From: a virus
DNA: 34,798 nt
IMG/VR virus record: IMGVR_UViG_3300044971_000920
Location: 1-34,798 of that record
Direction: 5' to 3' (one strand)
The translations under genes were made by a program, and so were the position numbers. Below the pieces are notes generated by a model. That model saw only the letters and a list, made by a program, of their open reading frames with translations, made no database searches and was not told the DNA's origin. This document shows, one piece after another, positions 22,263 through 29,944 of the stretch (positions are counted from its first letter, which is position 1; the number at the start of each line of letters is the position of its first letter).

Positions 22263-23423
22263 TCAGGAGAAGGTAAGGACAACTTCATCGTTGCCGGCGG
22301 CAGTTGGGATTGCCACGTAGGGCAGGTTCAGCATTTGCACGCCGTCCTGATCAGCATAGGTCGGGTTGCTGATGTCCACCTTGGGCGCCACCAGCGAGAC
22401 CCTGTTGCCAGCGGTTGTGCCATGCAGCAACGTCAGCACGCCGGTGGTGTCGTTGTTGGCAATGGCGAAATAGTCCTTCGTGGCGATCGGCACAGCCTCG
22501 ATCATGCACTCGCCGGATGGCGCCCGGTTGGTGATCATGATCTCCTTGGTGCAGCCAACCAGCTCGCGGTAGATCAGCTCATTGGCCATGTCAAGGCTGA
22601 GCGACTGCAGGCAGCCGGCATAGCTCAGGAAGCTGAACGTGCTGCTGTTGCCCGGCTTGAAGATCAGCGGGTCGGCCTGCGCGGTATAGGTGCTGGCCGG
22701 GGCCGCCGTGTCAGTCGGCGCGTTGTAGATCCCGGTGAACTCGAAATCAATAGTCGGGATTGCTCCCACTTCAGCGCTCAGCGAGAATGTGCCGCGGCAG
22801 CCGGTGGCCTTATGCAGCACGCCATCATTGTTGTAGTAGATGGTGACGCTGTCGAAGCTGCTGCTGACTGGCTTGTAGCCGACGTTAGCGGCGATGCTAT
22901 AGTTGCTGCTGGCGCCAGGCGTGAAGCTGGCGGTAGTGGCCTGCACCGTTGCCACCTTCGTGCTGCCCACGTAGTCAGTGATCACGCCGCTGCTGCCCGA
23001 TCCGGTGCCGCTGGTGATGCTGATGATCATGCCAACGTAGGCATCATCCGCAGCGCTGGCGCCTGCCGCCAGGGTGATGCTGCCAGCAGACCCTGCCGTA
23101 GCAGTGCCGGTGACTGCAGAGCTGGTTGTGGTCTCGGCCATGCCGCACGCCTTCAGCAGGGCGCCGAATCGCGGCGCAGTAGCAGCAGTGCCGGAGCCGG
23201 TCAGCTCAATCTGGAAGTTGATCAGCACGCGCTGGTTGGCCAGGAGCTGGTCGTTGTTGCCCAGCCATGGTCGGATCAACTCGCGGCTGACGACATCCGA
23301 CTCAAGCGGCGTGACATCAATCGAGCGGACCAGCAGCGCATCCGTCCCAGCCGGGCTGGAATCAGTCGCGTACGTTGCCTCGGTTTTTACGAGAAGGAGT
23401 TGCTTGCGTGTCAGCAGTGCCAT
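22263..23423 (-). CDS. Major tail tube protein
   Basis: This 386-aa protein sits directly before the chaperone pair. The N-terminus (RKQLLLVKTEATYATDSSP) and the ELTGSGTAATAPRFGALLKACG region are hallmarks of siphovirus tail tube subunits. A Gly/Ser/Thr-rich insertion at about 105-175 (SITLAAGASAADDAYVGM, ITSGTGSGSSGVITDY) looks like an inserted immunoglobulin-like or surface loop domain. The rest returns to tube-like strands (TIDFEFTGIYN). The protein should be abundant in virions. Confidence 0.82.
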   Translation of the reverse strand: MALLTRKQLLLVKTEATYATDSSPAGTDALLVRSIDVTPLESDVVSRELIRPWLGNNDQLLANQRVLINFQIELTGSGTAATAPRFGALLKACGMAETTTSSAVTGTATAGSAGSITLAAGASAADDAYVGMIISITSGTGSGSSGVITDYVGSTKVATVQATTASFTPGASSNYSIAANVGYKPVSSSFDSVTIYYNNDGVLHKATGCRGTFSLSAEVGAIPTIDFEFTGIYNAPTDTAAPASTYTAQADPLIFKPGNSSTFSFLSYAGCLQSLSLDMANELIYRELVGCTKEIMITNRAPSGECMIEAVPIATKDYFAIANNDTTGVLTLLHGTTAGNRVSLVAPKVDISNPTYADQDGVQMLNLPYVAIPTAAGNDEVVLTFS

Positions 23424-23523
23424 CGGTAATAGGCTCGGTTTGGCTTGGAATCACCGGACGCCTAACGCCGGTATCAGGATCCAAGACGTAGGAGCCGCCT
23501 TGGCCATGGTGCTCATCCAACAT
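23362..23523 (-). CDS. Small phage protein (53 aa) overlapping the tail tube gene
   Basis: ATG 23523 opens a 53-codon ORF between the tail completion gene and the tail tube gene, overlapping the latter by 62 bases. GQGGSYVLDPDTGVRRPV is a motif I recall in small proteins at this place in phages (GSYxxDPxTGxR). The rest is polar and probably disordered. No ribosome site is obvious. The function is unknown. Confidence 0.5.
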   Translation of the reverse strand: MLDEHHGQGGSYVLDPDTGVRRPVIPSQTEPITDGTADTQATPSRKNRGNVRD

Positions 23524-23534
23524 GCTAGCGATGA

Positions 23535-23963
23535 TCAACCTGTTGCCAGATTAGCGACTGCTGTGCGATACCTGATCAGGTAATCACACGCGATCACTCC
23601 TGCGGGCTGGTCCGCTTCGATCATGTCAAACTGCACGCCGCGCGGCTCAATGCTCATGGCATAGCCGCCAACTGTCTGGTCGGCCATTACCTTGGCGTGC
23701 AGGCTTTCGATAGTTGCATCCGCTTGCTGGTCCGGGATGATGCCCCGCACAATCACAGCGATGCGTACGGTTAGGCTCCAGTCGGTTTTGCAGAAGCTGA
23801 CGTCTGTGTTGGCCTGGTCCGAGATCGGCTCCACCACAATGGCCGGCGACTCGCCACGCGTGATCGGCTCCACCCTGCTGCGGTAGATGCGCGTGCTGAC
23901 GCCAGTTGTACCAGCCAGTGATGAGGCAATAGTGGCCAGGATGCTCTCGCGGCGTGTTGTCAT
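23535..23963 (-). CDS. Tail terminator / completion protein (gpU-like)
   Basis: The 142-aa protein begins TTRRESILATIASSLAGTTGVS and has SRVEPITRGESPAIVVEP, then VRIAVIVRGIIPDQQAD and SLHAKVMADQTVGG. It ends with DYLIRYRT. This is the plan of the minor tail U / DUF family that ends the tail tube. The position between connector and tail tube genes fits. It is separated from the fibre-like gene by only three bases. Confidence 0.72.
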   Translation of the reverse strand: MTTRRESILATIASSLAGTTGVSTRIYRSRVEPITRGESPAIVVEPISDQANTDVSFCKTDWSLTVRIAVIVRGIIPDQQADATIESLHAKVMADQTVGGYAMSIEPRGVQFDMIEADQPAGVIACDYLIRYRTAVANLATG

Positions 23964-23966
23964 GGC

Positions 23967-24599
23967 TCAGGCGCTGGCGACTTGGGTGACTGTGCAGATG
24001 ATGCCAGGGATGGCAGGATTCGATGCGCCGGCATCCTCAGCATGGATGTAGATGCTCAAGTTGGTCGCAGCCCACATCAGCTCGATGTAGTCATTAGCGG
24101 CTAGTTCCATCACGAAGTTGACGGTGCCGATCACGTTGCCATCTATGCTGCCATGCTTTGCGATGACGCTGAAGCGACTATCTGAGTTCGGCACATCGCC
24201 GGGCGTACCGCTGTCATTCTTTCGCAGCCAGACATTGGCATCATGGATCTGCGAATCGCTATTGGTGAACTGGATTGAAAATGTGATGCTATAAACGCCA
24301 GGATGCACCACCGTGATACGACTGCCTGATGCAACTGCAACGCCGTAGTTGCTCAAGTCGCCAGAACGCAGCAGTATTGCGGTTGGCGTGTTGATCGTCG
24401 CCACATACTGCGATGTCGAATCCCAGAAGCTGCCCCAATATCCAGGGCAGCCGTGATACGGCAGCTGGCTCCAACGTTGCGTGCCATTGCCGATCTTGAT
24501 ATTGCCGGTGTCTGATTCGCGGCCAAACTCACCATCTAGCAAGACTGGATTCCCTGCCGTCCATGCCGCGCGAGTGTTGGTGCGAATCGGTGCGCTCAT
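23967..24599 (-). CDS. Fibre-like virion protein (Mtd-type N-terminus)
   Basis: In this 210-aa protein, residues 1-50 have the short attachment module seen at the start of many phage fibres (NPVLLDGEFGRESDTGNIKI followed by GNGTQRWSQLPY). The rest looks like a C1q/TNF jelly-roll (GVYSITFSIQFTNSDSQIHDA, ANDYIELMWAATN). Its gene is AT-richer than its neighbours (25 of 60 G+C at 24241-24300). It lies among head-tail connector genes, which is unusual for a tail fibre. A head fibre or decoration is an alternative. Confidence 0.65.
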   Translation of the reverse strand: MSAPIRTNTRAAWTAGNPVLLDGEFGRESDTGNIKIGNGTQRWSQLPYHGCPGYWGSFWDSTSQYVATINTPTAILLRSGDLSNYGVAVASGSRITVVHPGVYSITFSIQFTNSDSQIHDANVWLRKNDSGTPGDVPNSDSRFSVIAKHGSIDGNVIGTVNFVMELAANDYIELMWAATNLSIYIHAEDAGASNPAIPGIICTVTQVASA

Positions 24600-24874
24600 G
24601 TCTTTTGTAGTGCGAGTTGCACCATTGCGCCATCATCAATGTACTGCGTCTCGCGCACCGTATAGGCAGTGCCAGCCACAGTGATGCTGTCGCCATACTT
24701 CAAACCGCCGAAACTGGATGCGCGCGCGGTCAGGGTGTAATCAGTGCTTAAGATTGCATCGCTCAGCAGCACCTGAGATGGCATGTCAAGAATGCCCAGC
24801 GCAGTCACCGCTCCGGCAGTACATGTCACGCCGAAGTCATCAAGGAACGCATCCAGGTTCTCGGTGATGGCCAT
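24596..24874 (-). CDS. Head-tail connector protein (gpFII-like)
   Basis: The 92-aa protein starts AITENLDAFLDDFGVTCTAGA and has YGDSITVAGTAYTVRETQYIDDGAMVQLAL. It is a small beta-barrel of the lambda gpFII / head-tail joining type, which caps the portal and receives the tail. The gene order (capsid, decoration, FII-like, U-like, tail tube) supports this. It overlaps the next gene by four bases. Confidence 0.75.
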   Translation of the reverse strand: MAITENLDAFLDDFGVTCTAGAVTALGILDMPSQVLLSDAILSTDYTLTARASSFGGLKYGDSITVAGTAYTVRETQYIDDGAMVQLALQKT

Positions 24875-24937
24875 CGCAAGTGCCGAGCGTATTGGAAAAG
24901 CCCCAGCTCATGCCCGGGCCATGGTCAACCAAGAAAA

Positions 24938-25315
24938 TCAGCCGTACTTCTTCAAGCCGAAGCCGAAGCAGGTAACAGCGCTGGAAGCGGTGCCCGTCTC
25001 AGCCGTGCAGCTAAGACGGATGTAGCGCTTCAGGTTGTCGCGATCGAAGGTCTTCACCTCCTTGTAGGCAGCGTTGCCGATCGCGGTGAAGGTGCCGCCG
25101 GTGACAGCAGTGAACGTGCTGTTATCGGCAGATTCCTCGATGCGGAACGTCAGATCAGCGGCGGCGCCAGCAGCGGTGCCGGCCAGGATGATCTGAATGT
25201 CGCCGTCGTACTCAAGGAGATCGACGCCGGTCTGGTTGCCGGTGGCGGTGATGGTGGTAGTAGCCAGCAGCGTGAAATGCTGCAGCTTCTCAAGTGTCTG
25301 TTGGAAGATTGCCAT
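24938..25315 (-). CDS. Putative capsid decoration protein (125 aa)
   Basis: ATG 25315 gives a 125-aa beta-rich protein (QHFTLLATTTITATGNQTGV, then LTFRIEESADNSTFTAV and YIRLSCTAETG) with an Ig-like look. Its gene lies two ORFs after the capsid gene, a usual place for head decoration or stabilising proteins. A longer frame to 25378 has no support, because it overlaps the 71-aa gene fully. About 60 bases without a gene follow it. Confidence 0.6.
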   Translation of the reverse strand: MAIFQQTLEKLQHFTLLATTTITATGNQTGVDLLEYDGDIQIILAGTAAGAAADLTFRIEESADNSTFTAVTGGTFTAIGNAAYKEVKTFDRDNLKRYIRLSCTAETGTASSAVTCFGFGLKKYG

Positions 25316-25505
25316 TGGTCCTCTTGCGGGGTGGTTTGCGGAAAGGCTGCGGGCAAACTGCCGGGGCCGGCTCCACAATCGGAGCCGGCTGCGCTTTGCC
25401 CATGTTGATCAGGGCGATGGCGTCCGATTGCTCGGTATCAACCACCTGCCCTGCCTTGACAGCCACGCCCCTGATGGACGTGTCCTTAAGGATTTGAATC
25501 AACAT
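25290..25505 (-). CDS. Small phage protein downstream of capsid (71 aa)
   Basis: The N-terminal part (IQILKDTSIRGVAVKAGQVVD, a strand-hairpin-strand) and the helix DAIALINMGKAQ are typical of a family found next to capsid genes in many phages, of unknown role. The C-terminal 30 residues are Pro-rich and basic. Its ATG overlaps the capsid stop and its end overlaps the decoration protein start by 26 bases. Confidence 0.65.
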   Translation of the reverse strand: MLIQILKDTSIRGVAVKAGQVVDTEQSDAIALINMGKAQPAPIVEPAPAVCPQPFRKPPRKRTNGNLPTDT

Positions 25506-27868
25506 CAGAGAGTGTCGTTGCCGCGGCAGAAGCCTTCAGGGTGACGGACCGCAAAGTCCACATCCTGCAGAGCTACCACGCGCACGGTGCCGCTGGTGCT
25601 GTGGGTGTACGGATCCACGGTCAGATCCAAGCCACTCCACATCGCCATGATCAGCTGGCTCCACACCGCAAAGAAGATGTCGCCAGACTCAACCTGATTG
25701 CTGACGACGGCGCTGTAACCGTTGACGGTGCCGCCAGGCTCGAACACATAGGCGCCTGTATCGGTACCTTTGTCCTTGGTCTTCAGGTTGCCGCGCATGG
25801 TGGCATTCATCAGATACGCCATGGCGCCGATGTCGGCGTTGTCCGCGGCGATCTTGGATTCCATGCTCACCACCTCGGTATAGGTCGGGGTGGCGGCACC
25901 GAAGTTCTCGGTGTTGATGCCGGTGGTCAGCTTGATGCCCAGCGGCTGGCTGGTGTTGCCCAGGCCGTAGAGGCCCACGCGGTCGATCTCAAGCGCCAGC
26001 ACAGTGGCGAGATCCTGGCGGATCATCTGCTCAACGTCGATGCTGGCCTGCAGCATCAGGCGGCGGCTGTAATCGGTGAAAGCGCCTACGGTTTTTGGCG
26101 AAAGGTTCACCTGATCGACGGTCTGCTGGCTCTCGGTGGGCGAGCCCGATTCAGCCACCCAGTAGGCGGTCGCTGCAGCGGTTTGGCGCGGGATTGCCAC
26201 GTTGCCGGTCAGCCCGGTCAGGCTGGTGACGCCCAGGCCGGCCAGTGCCGAGCGGTTGCGCAGCAGTTCGATGAAGCTGCCAGGACGGAAGTCAGTGCCG
26301 ACCAGATCGCCAGCGCCAGATGCGGTGCCAACAGTCAGGTCACGGCGCAGCACCTCGCTCGGCACCATGATGCCCTGAGCAACCTTGCCAGCGCGTGCAG
26401 CGGCAGCCTCGGAACACTCGCGCTCGAAGGCCGCGGCCTCCTGCAGCTTGCGGTCGCCAGGGTTGGCCAGTGCGTTGATGGCGCGCTGGAAGCTGAACTC
26501 ACGGGTTTCCTTGGCGCTGAGGCCAATGTCGCCAGCGGACTCGGAAACAGGCTGCGCCTTGCTGCCAAGTTGATCAAGCACGGCAGCGCGAGCCTCATCA
26601 AGGCTGCGGCCGGATTCGACCAGCTGGCGGCCAAGGTCGGCCATGCCGTGCTTTTCGGTGATAGCGGTGATGCCAGAAATGCGGATGCGCTCAGCCTTGG
26701 CAGCCTCTGAAGCCGCTTCAGCCCGCACCGCCATCAGATCGGTGGTGGTGTCTTCCATGTCGTTAGAAGGTGGGACAAATGATGCGGCTGTGGCCGCGAC
26801 CGGAGCATCCATTGAACGCCCTACTCCGATTGTAGGGTCCGCAGGAATTGACACTAGCGATAGCTCGTGCGCGCTCCATCGCGTCACGATAAAGTCTTCA
26901 CCGCGCTGCTCCATGTCATTGATCGCATAACCGAAGCTCACATTGCGCAGCACGCCATCACGAACGTCATTCATCACCTCCTGCGCAAATGGGTTGCGGC
27001 TCATGCGCACGCGCGCGTAGCCGCGCTTCTGGCCCTCATCCACCCATGCGCGTTCAACCACGCCGATCAGCTTGTCCGGGTCATGGTTGAACAGCAGCGG
27101 CGCGCCATCGTTCAATCGCGCAAGGTCTACGGCCTCGCGGGTGTGGGCCAGGATCTCATTGCCGAAGTAGCGCGCAACGGGATACTCACTTGAAAATGGG
27201 AACTCAAGCGTGCGGTCATCTTCTGCGATCTGCGCCGAGCGCGTGAATGACACCGGTTCCGAGCGCTGCATACGCTCACCGGTCGCTACCTCGAACAGGA
27301 TCTCCTGCATGTCATTGTCGCTCAACCATTGCCGGGCCTCGTCGGCGCTGAATCGTGCCGCATCAAAGCGAATGGCCTGCAGCTCAGTATTGCCATCCTT
27401 GATCCCATAGATGAAGTCAACGCCGGGACCGCCTTCATCATTCACGCGCCGGATCTCATCGTATTGATCAGGATCGGTCAATCGCGCCGCGTGCTCATTG
27501 GGATACGGTCGTTCCATTGTGCGATCTTGCAGTGCCTTAATCCTATCGGCTTTGGATGTAGACCAACTCTGACCAGCATCGCCGCCCCATGCCGCCCATG
27601 CCACGCGGCCCGGTGATGGGTAGCCGTCTTCGCCTTGGCTGAAGCCCTGCCCTTGCTTGTCCACCTCATGCCGCGCAAACCATGCCGCCATGGTGATCAC
27701 GGTGTCGGGTGACAGCTCATCGCCACTCAGGATCTGCGATGCCCTGGTGGCTGCCACATCAGTGCCGCCCTGCTCACCATCGGCTTTCCATGCGCGGTAG
27801 CGCTCAGCCTCCTCGCGCATTCCAGCGGTTGGCATCAGGTTGATCTCGGTGCCGTTAACGTTGGCCAT
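25505..27868 (-). CDS. Fused prohead protease - HK97-type major capsid protein
   Basis: This 787-aa protein combines four parts. Residues 1-110 have AAWFARHEVDKQGQGFS and YPSPGRVAWAAWGGDAGQSW, and 120-200 hold a segment ending in RFSADEARQWLSDND (XkdF-like). Residues 205-350 are an S78-type prohead protease with His262 in LFNHD, Ser311 in NVSFGY and the WSAHELSLVSIPADP motif. A helical linker (370-490), like the HK97 delta domain, leads to the HK97-fold capsid at 500-787 (GSFIELLRNRS, AYWVAESGSP, GLYGLGNTSQPLGI). Separate protease and capsid genes are usual, so here maturation must start from a fused shell protein. Its ATG overlaps the portal stop. Confidence 0.9.
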   Translation of the reverse strand: MANVNGTEINLMPTAGMREEAERYRAWKADGEQGGTDVAATRASQILSGDELSPDTVITMAAWFARHEVDKQGQGFSQGEDGYPSPGRVAWAAWGGDAGQSWSTSKADRIKALQDRTMERPYPNEHAARLTDPDQYDEIRRVNDEGGPGVDFIYGIKDGNTELQAIRFDAARFSADEARQWLSDNDMQEILFEVATGERMQRSEPVSFTRSAQIAEDDRTLEFPFSSEYPVARYFGNEILAHTREAVDLARLNDGAPLLFNHDPDKLIGVVERAWVDEGQKRGYARVRMSRNPFAQEVMNDVRDGVLRNVSFGYAINDMEQRGEDFIVTRWSAHELSLVSIPADPTIGVGRSMDAPVAATAASFVPPSNDMEDTTTDLMAVRAEAASEAAKAERIRISGITAITEKHGMADLGRQLVESGRSLDEARAAVLDQLGSKAQPVSESAGDIGLSAKETREFSFQRAINALANPGDRKLQEAAAFERECSEAAAARAGKVAQGIMVPSEVLRRDLTVGTASGAGDLVGTDFRPGSFIELLRNRSALAGLGVTSLTGLTGNVAIPRQTAAATAYWVAESGSPTESQQTVDQVNLSPKTVGAFTDYSRRLMLQASIDVEQMIRQDLATVLALEIDRVGLYGLGNTSQPLGIKLTTGINTENFGAATPTYTEVVSMESKIAADNADIGAMAYLMNATMRGNLKTKDKGTDTGAYVFEPGGTVNGYSAVVSNQVESGDIFFAVWSQLIMAMWSGLDLTVDPYTHSTSGTVRVVALQDVDFAVRHPEGFCRGNDTL

Positions 27869-29370
27869 TAGGCGGGCTCCTCGGTAGGTGGCTGCGTCTC
27901 TGGGTATGGCTGCATCTGTTGCTGGCCGGCGCCGGTCACCTGCGTCGGGTCACTATCAACCACGATGCCCATTTGATCAAGCATCGCCAGTTCGCTTTGC
28001 CGCGCCAGTAGCAGCTCATCAAGATCCCCGCCCTGCTCTGCGACCACCTCGCCCAGGGTCTTGAAGCCGCACCGCACCGCTTCCTTGTATGCGGCCACTT
28101 CCTTGGCAGGATCAACCCATGCCCAGCCGCGTGGCATCCAGCGCGCAGCCTTGAAGCGCTCGGGCGCCAGCTCGTAGCCGGGCAGCGATAGCGCATTGCT
28201 CAGCACTGCCAGCTCAATCCACTCGTGAAACACGCGGCGGTGGAAGTTTTCGATCATCCACGATTGCAGAATCCGCCAATGGTCGCGGTCTTCGATCAGG
28301 CTCAACCGGCTGCTGCTGTAGTTGGTCTGACTGAAATCGCGCGAGATCGTCTCGTAGCTGCATCCGATGCCTGCAGCCATGGCGCGCAGCATCGCGCGCA
28401 GGAACGGCTCGAACTGGCCATCTGGACTATCAAGGCTCGGCACTGTGACCGACTCGCCGGGGTTGAGGTACTTGAAGACGCCAGGCTCGAAGTTTGAAAC
28501 GCGCTCGCCATCCATGACGTCATCACCGATCAGCTCGCCCTCGGGGCTGGTGATGAAACCCATCAGCGCGCTGCTGGCTCGAGCGCGCACCACCTCGGCC
28601 TGCTCGTAACCCGCCAGGTGATGCAGTCGTTGGATTGCGCTGGCAAACCATGTGACGCCCCTCGTCTGGCCGGGGCGCTCGGCGCGGTAAAGGTGAATGA
28701 TCTCCTCAGCCGGGATGCGCTTGTGGCGCTGCGTGCTGATTTGCTGGTTGCTGAACTGGTAATCGCCCGGGTGATACGCCAGGAAGTGATACGCGATCGG
28801 CCTGCCCCAACCGTCAACCTCGACCCCCATGCGGATCTCGTTTCCCTGTTGGCTGCGGCCGTTGAGACCATCGTCAAGCTGGTCCGCCTCAATCACCTCC
28901 ATCGCCAGTGGCACAGTGCTGCCGCCAAAGCTTTGCCGCACAAGCCTGATGAACACCTCGCCGCTCTCGGCGCAGGCGCGGATCACTAGCCTTTCAATGT
29001 CGGCAAAGCTCAGCTTGCCGCCGGTGTGGCAATGCCGCGCAGTTGTCCACTGTCGCCATGCCGCCTCAATCGCGTCGTTGACCTGAGTGTCAAGCCTGCC
29101 GCCGCGCTGCATCCGCACCTGCGACTGAAACGGGATGCCCTGCCCGATCACGTTGCCTTCAATCGCGCGCAATGCCTGCCGCGCGTAGTCATTGTCCCTG
29201 CACAGCTGCCGCGCGCGATCGCGCAGCTTCTGCGCTGATCCATAAATCTCACTGTCGGCGCTGGTGTTACCTGTCACCCAGTCCGCAGTCAGCCTGCTGA
29301 ACTGCGCACCTTGGTACATCCGCCGCCGCGGTGCCGATGGTGCCGCCTGTTGCCTGCGCTTCTTGGCCAT
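27868..29370 (-). CDS. Portal protein (lambda gpB family)
   Basis: This 500-aa protein forms the ring through which DNA enters the head. Typical stretches are LRDRARQLCRDNDYARQALRA near 50, FADIERLVIRACAESGEVFIR near 120, IHLYRAERPGQTRGVTWFAS, and DFSQTNYSSSRLSLIEDRD near 345. The C-terminus is Gln/Pro-rich. A TAATG overlap joins it to the capsid fusion gene. It matches the GpA-type terminase in family. Confidence 0.92.
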   Translation of the reverse strand: MAKKRRQQAAPSAPRRRMYQGAQFSRLTADWVTGNTSADSEIYGSAQKLRDRARQLCRDNDYARQALRAIEGNVIGQGIPFQSQVRMQRGGRLDTQVNDAIEAAWRQWTTARHCHTGGKLSFADIERLVIRACAESGEVFIRLVRQSFGGSTVPLAMEVIEADQLDDGLNGRSQQGNEIRMGVEVDGWGRPIAYHFLAYHPGDYQFSNQQISTQRHKRIPAEEIIHLYRAERPGQTRGVTWFASAIQRLHHLAGYEQAEVVRARASSALMGFITSPEGELIGDDVMDGERVSNFEPGVFKYLNPGESVTVPSLDSPDGQFEPFLRAMLRAMAAGIGCSYETISRDFSQTNYSSSRLSLIEDRDHWRILQSWMIENFHRRVFHEWIELAVLSNALSLPGYELAPERFKAARWMPRGWAWVDPAKEVAAYKEAVRCGFKTLGEVVAEQGGDLDELLLARQSELAMLDQMGIVVDSDPTQVTGAGQQQMQPYPETQPPTEEPA

Positions 29371-29942
29371 CAGCTGAACCTCACGAATAGGTTGTGGGGA
29401 TTGCCAAGACCATTGGCCGCCAGGTCGGCAGCCTGCTCACGCTTCACGTCTGACTTGAGCTTGGCCTCTAGCTGCAGCAGTTCCGTGAGCGGCAGCTTCT
29501 TCAGCCGCCTGCTGCCGATCGTGTATTCAGCGACAGCGCCGCCCGATACCATCGCGCGGATCGCGGCCTGCACCGCATCGAGATCCTGCTGCGCCTGGCT
29601 GCGGCCATCAAATGCGCCCGGCGTTCCGGCATAGTTCAACGCCGCGAGCACCTCAAGCTGCCCAGCGCCAAGCGTCAGCTTCTCGCTGCCAGCGGTAGCA
29701 ATCGCCTGCCAGTACCACTGCCCTGCGTCGAAGCCAGCACTCGTGGCCGCGGCAATGGTCAGCTCCCAGCCTTGGCCGTATGCGGTGCCGGTGATCGTTG
29801 CGCCTTCGCTTGCAGTATTGGTGCGCAGGTAATACGTCAGCGTCCATGTGCCGCTGGTGACGGCATTGCCGAACGCATCCACGCTGGCATCATCCCGCCA
29901 TTTCACCGTGTCACCGGCTCGAATTGTCGCAGGGATGTTCAC
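29370..29942 (-). CDS. Head-tail joining protein: Ig-like domain plus gpW-like domain
   Basis: Residues 105-190 of this 190-aa protein resemble gpW-like joining proteins (DLDAVQAAIRAMVSGG, YTIGSRRLKKLPLTELLQLE, KLKSDVKREQAAD). Residues 1-100 are a separate beta domain (GDTVKWRDDASVDAFGN, WTLTYYLRTNT, GQWYWQAIAT) of immunoglobulin-like type. In most phages gpW stands alone at about 70 residues. The position between terminase and portal is the canonical one. The start is GTG. Confidence 0.72.
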   Translation of the reverse strand: MNIPATIRAGDTVKWRDDASVDAFGNAVTSGTWTLTYYLRTNTASEGATITGTAYGQGWELTIAAATSAGFDAGQWYWQAIATAGSEKLTLGAGQLEVLAALNYAGTPGAFDGRSQAQQDLDAVQAAIRAMVSGGAVAEYTIGSRRLKKLPLTELLQLEAKLKSDVKREQAADLAANGLGNPHNLFVRFS

Positions 29943-29944
29943 CG

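Noticed and set aside
22062-23429. 455-codon open frame on the + strand
   Set aside because: It is antisense to the tail chaperone and tail tube genes, has no family resemblance, and reflects the lack of stops in GC-rich DNA.
25541-26710. 389-codon open frame on the + strand
   Set aside because: It mirrors the capsid fusion gene in an antisense frame; its His/Ala/Gly-rich product looks like a shadow.
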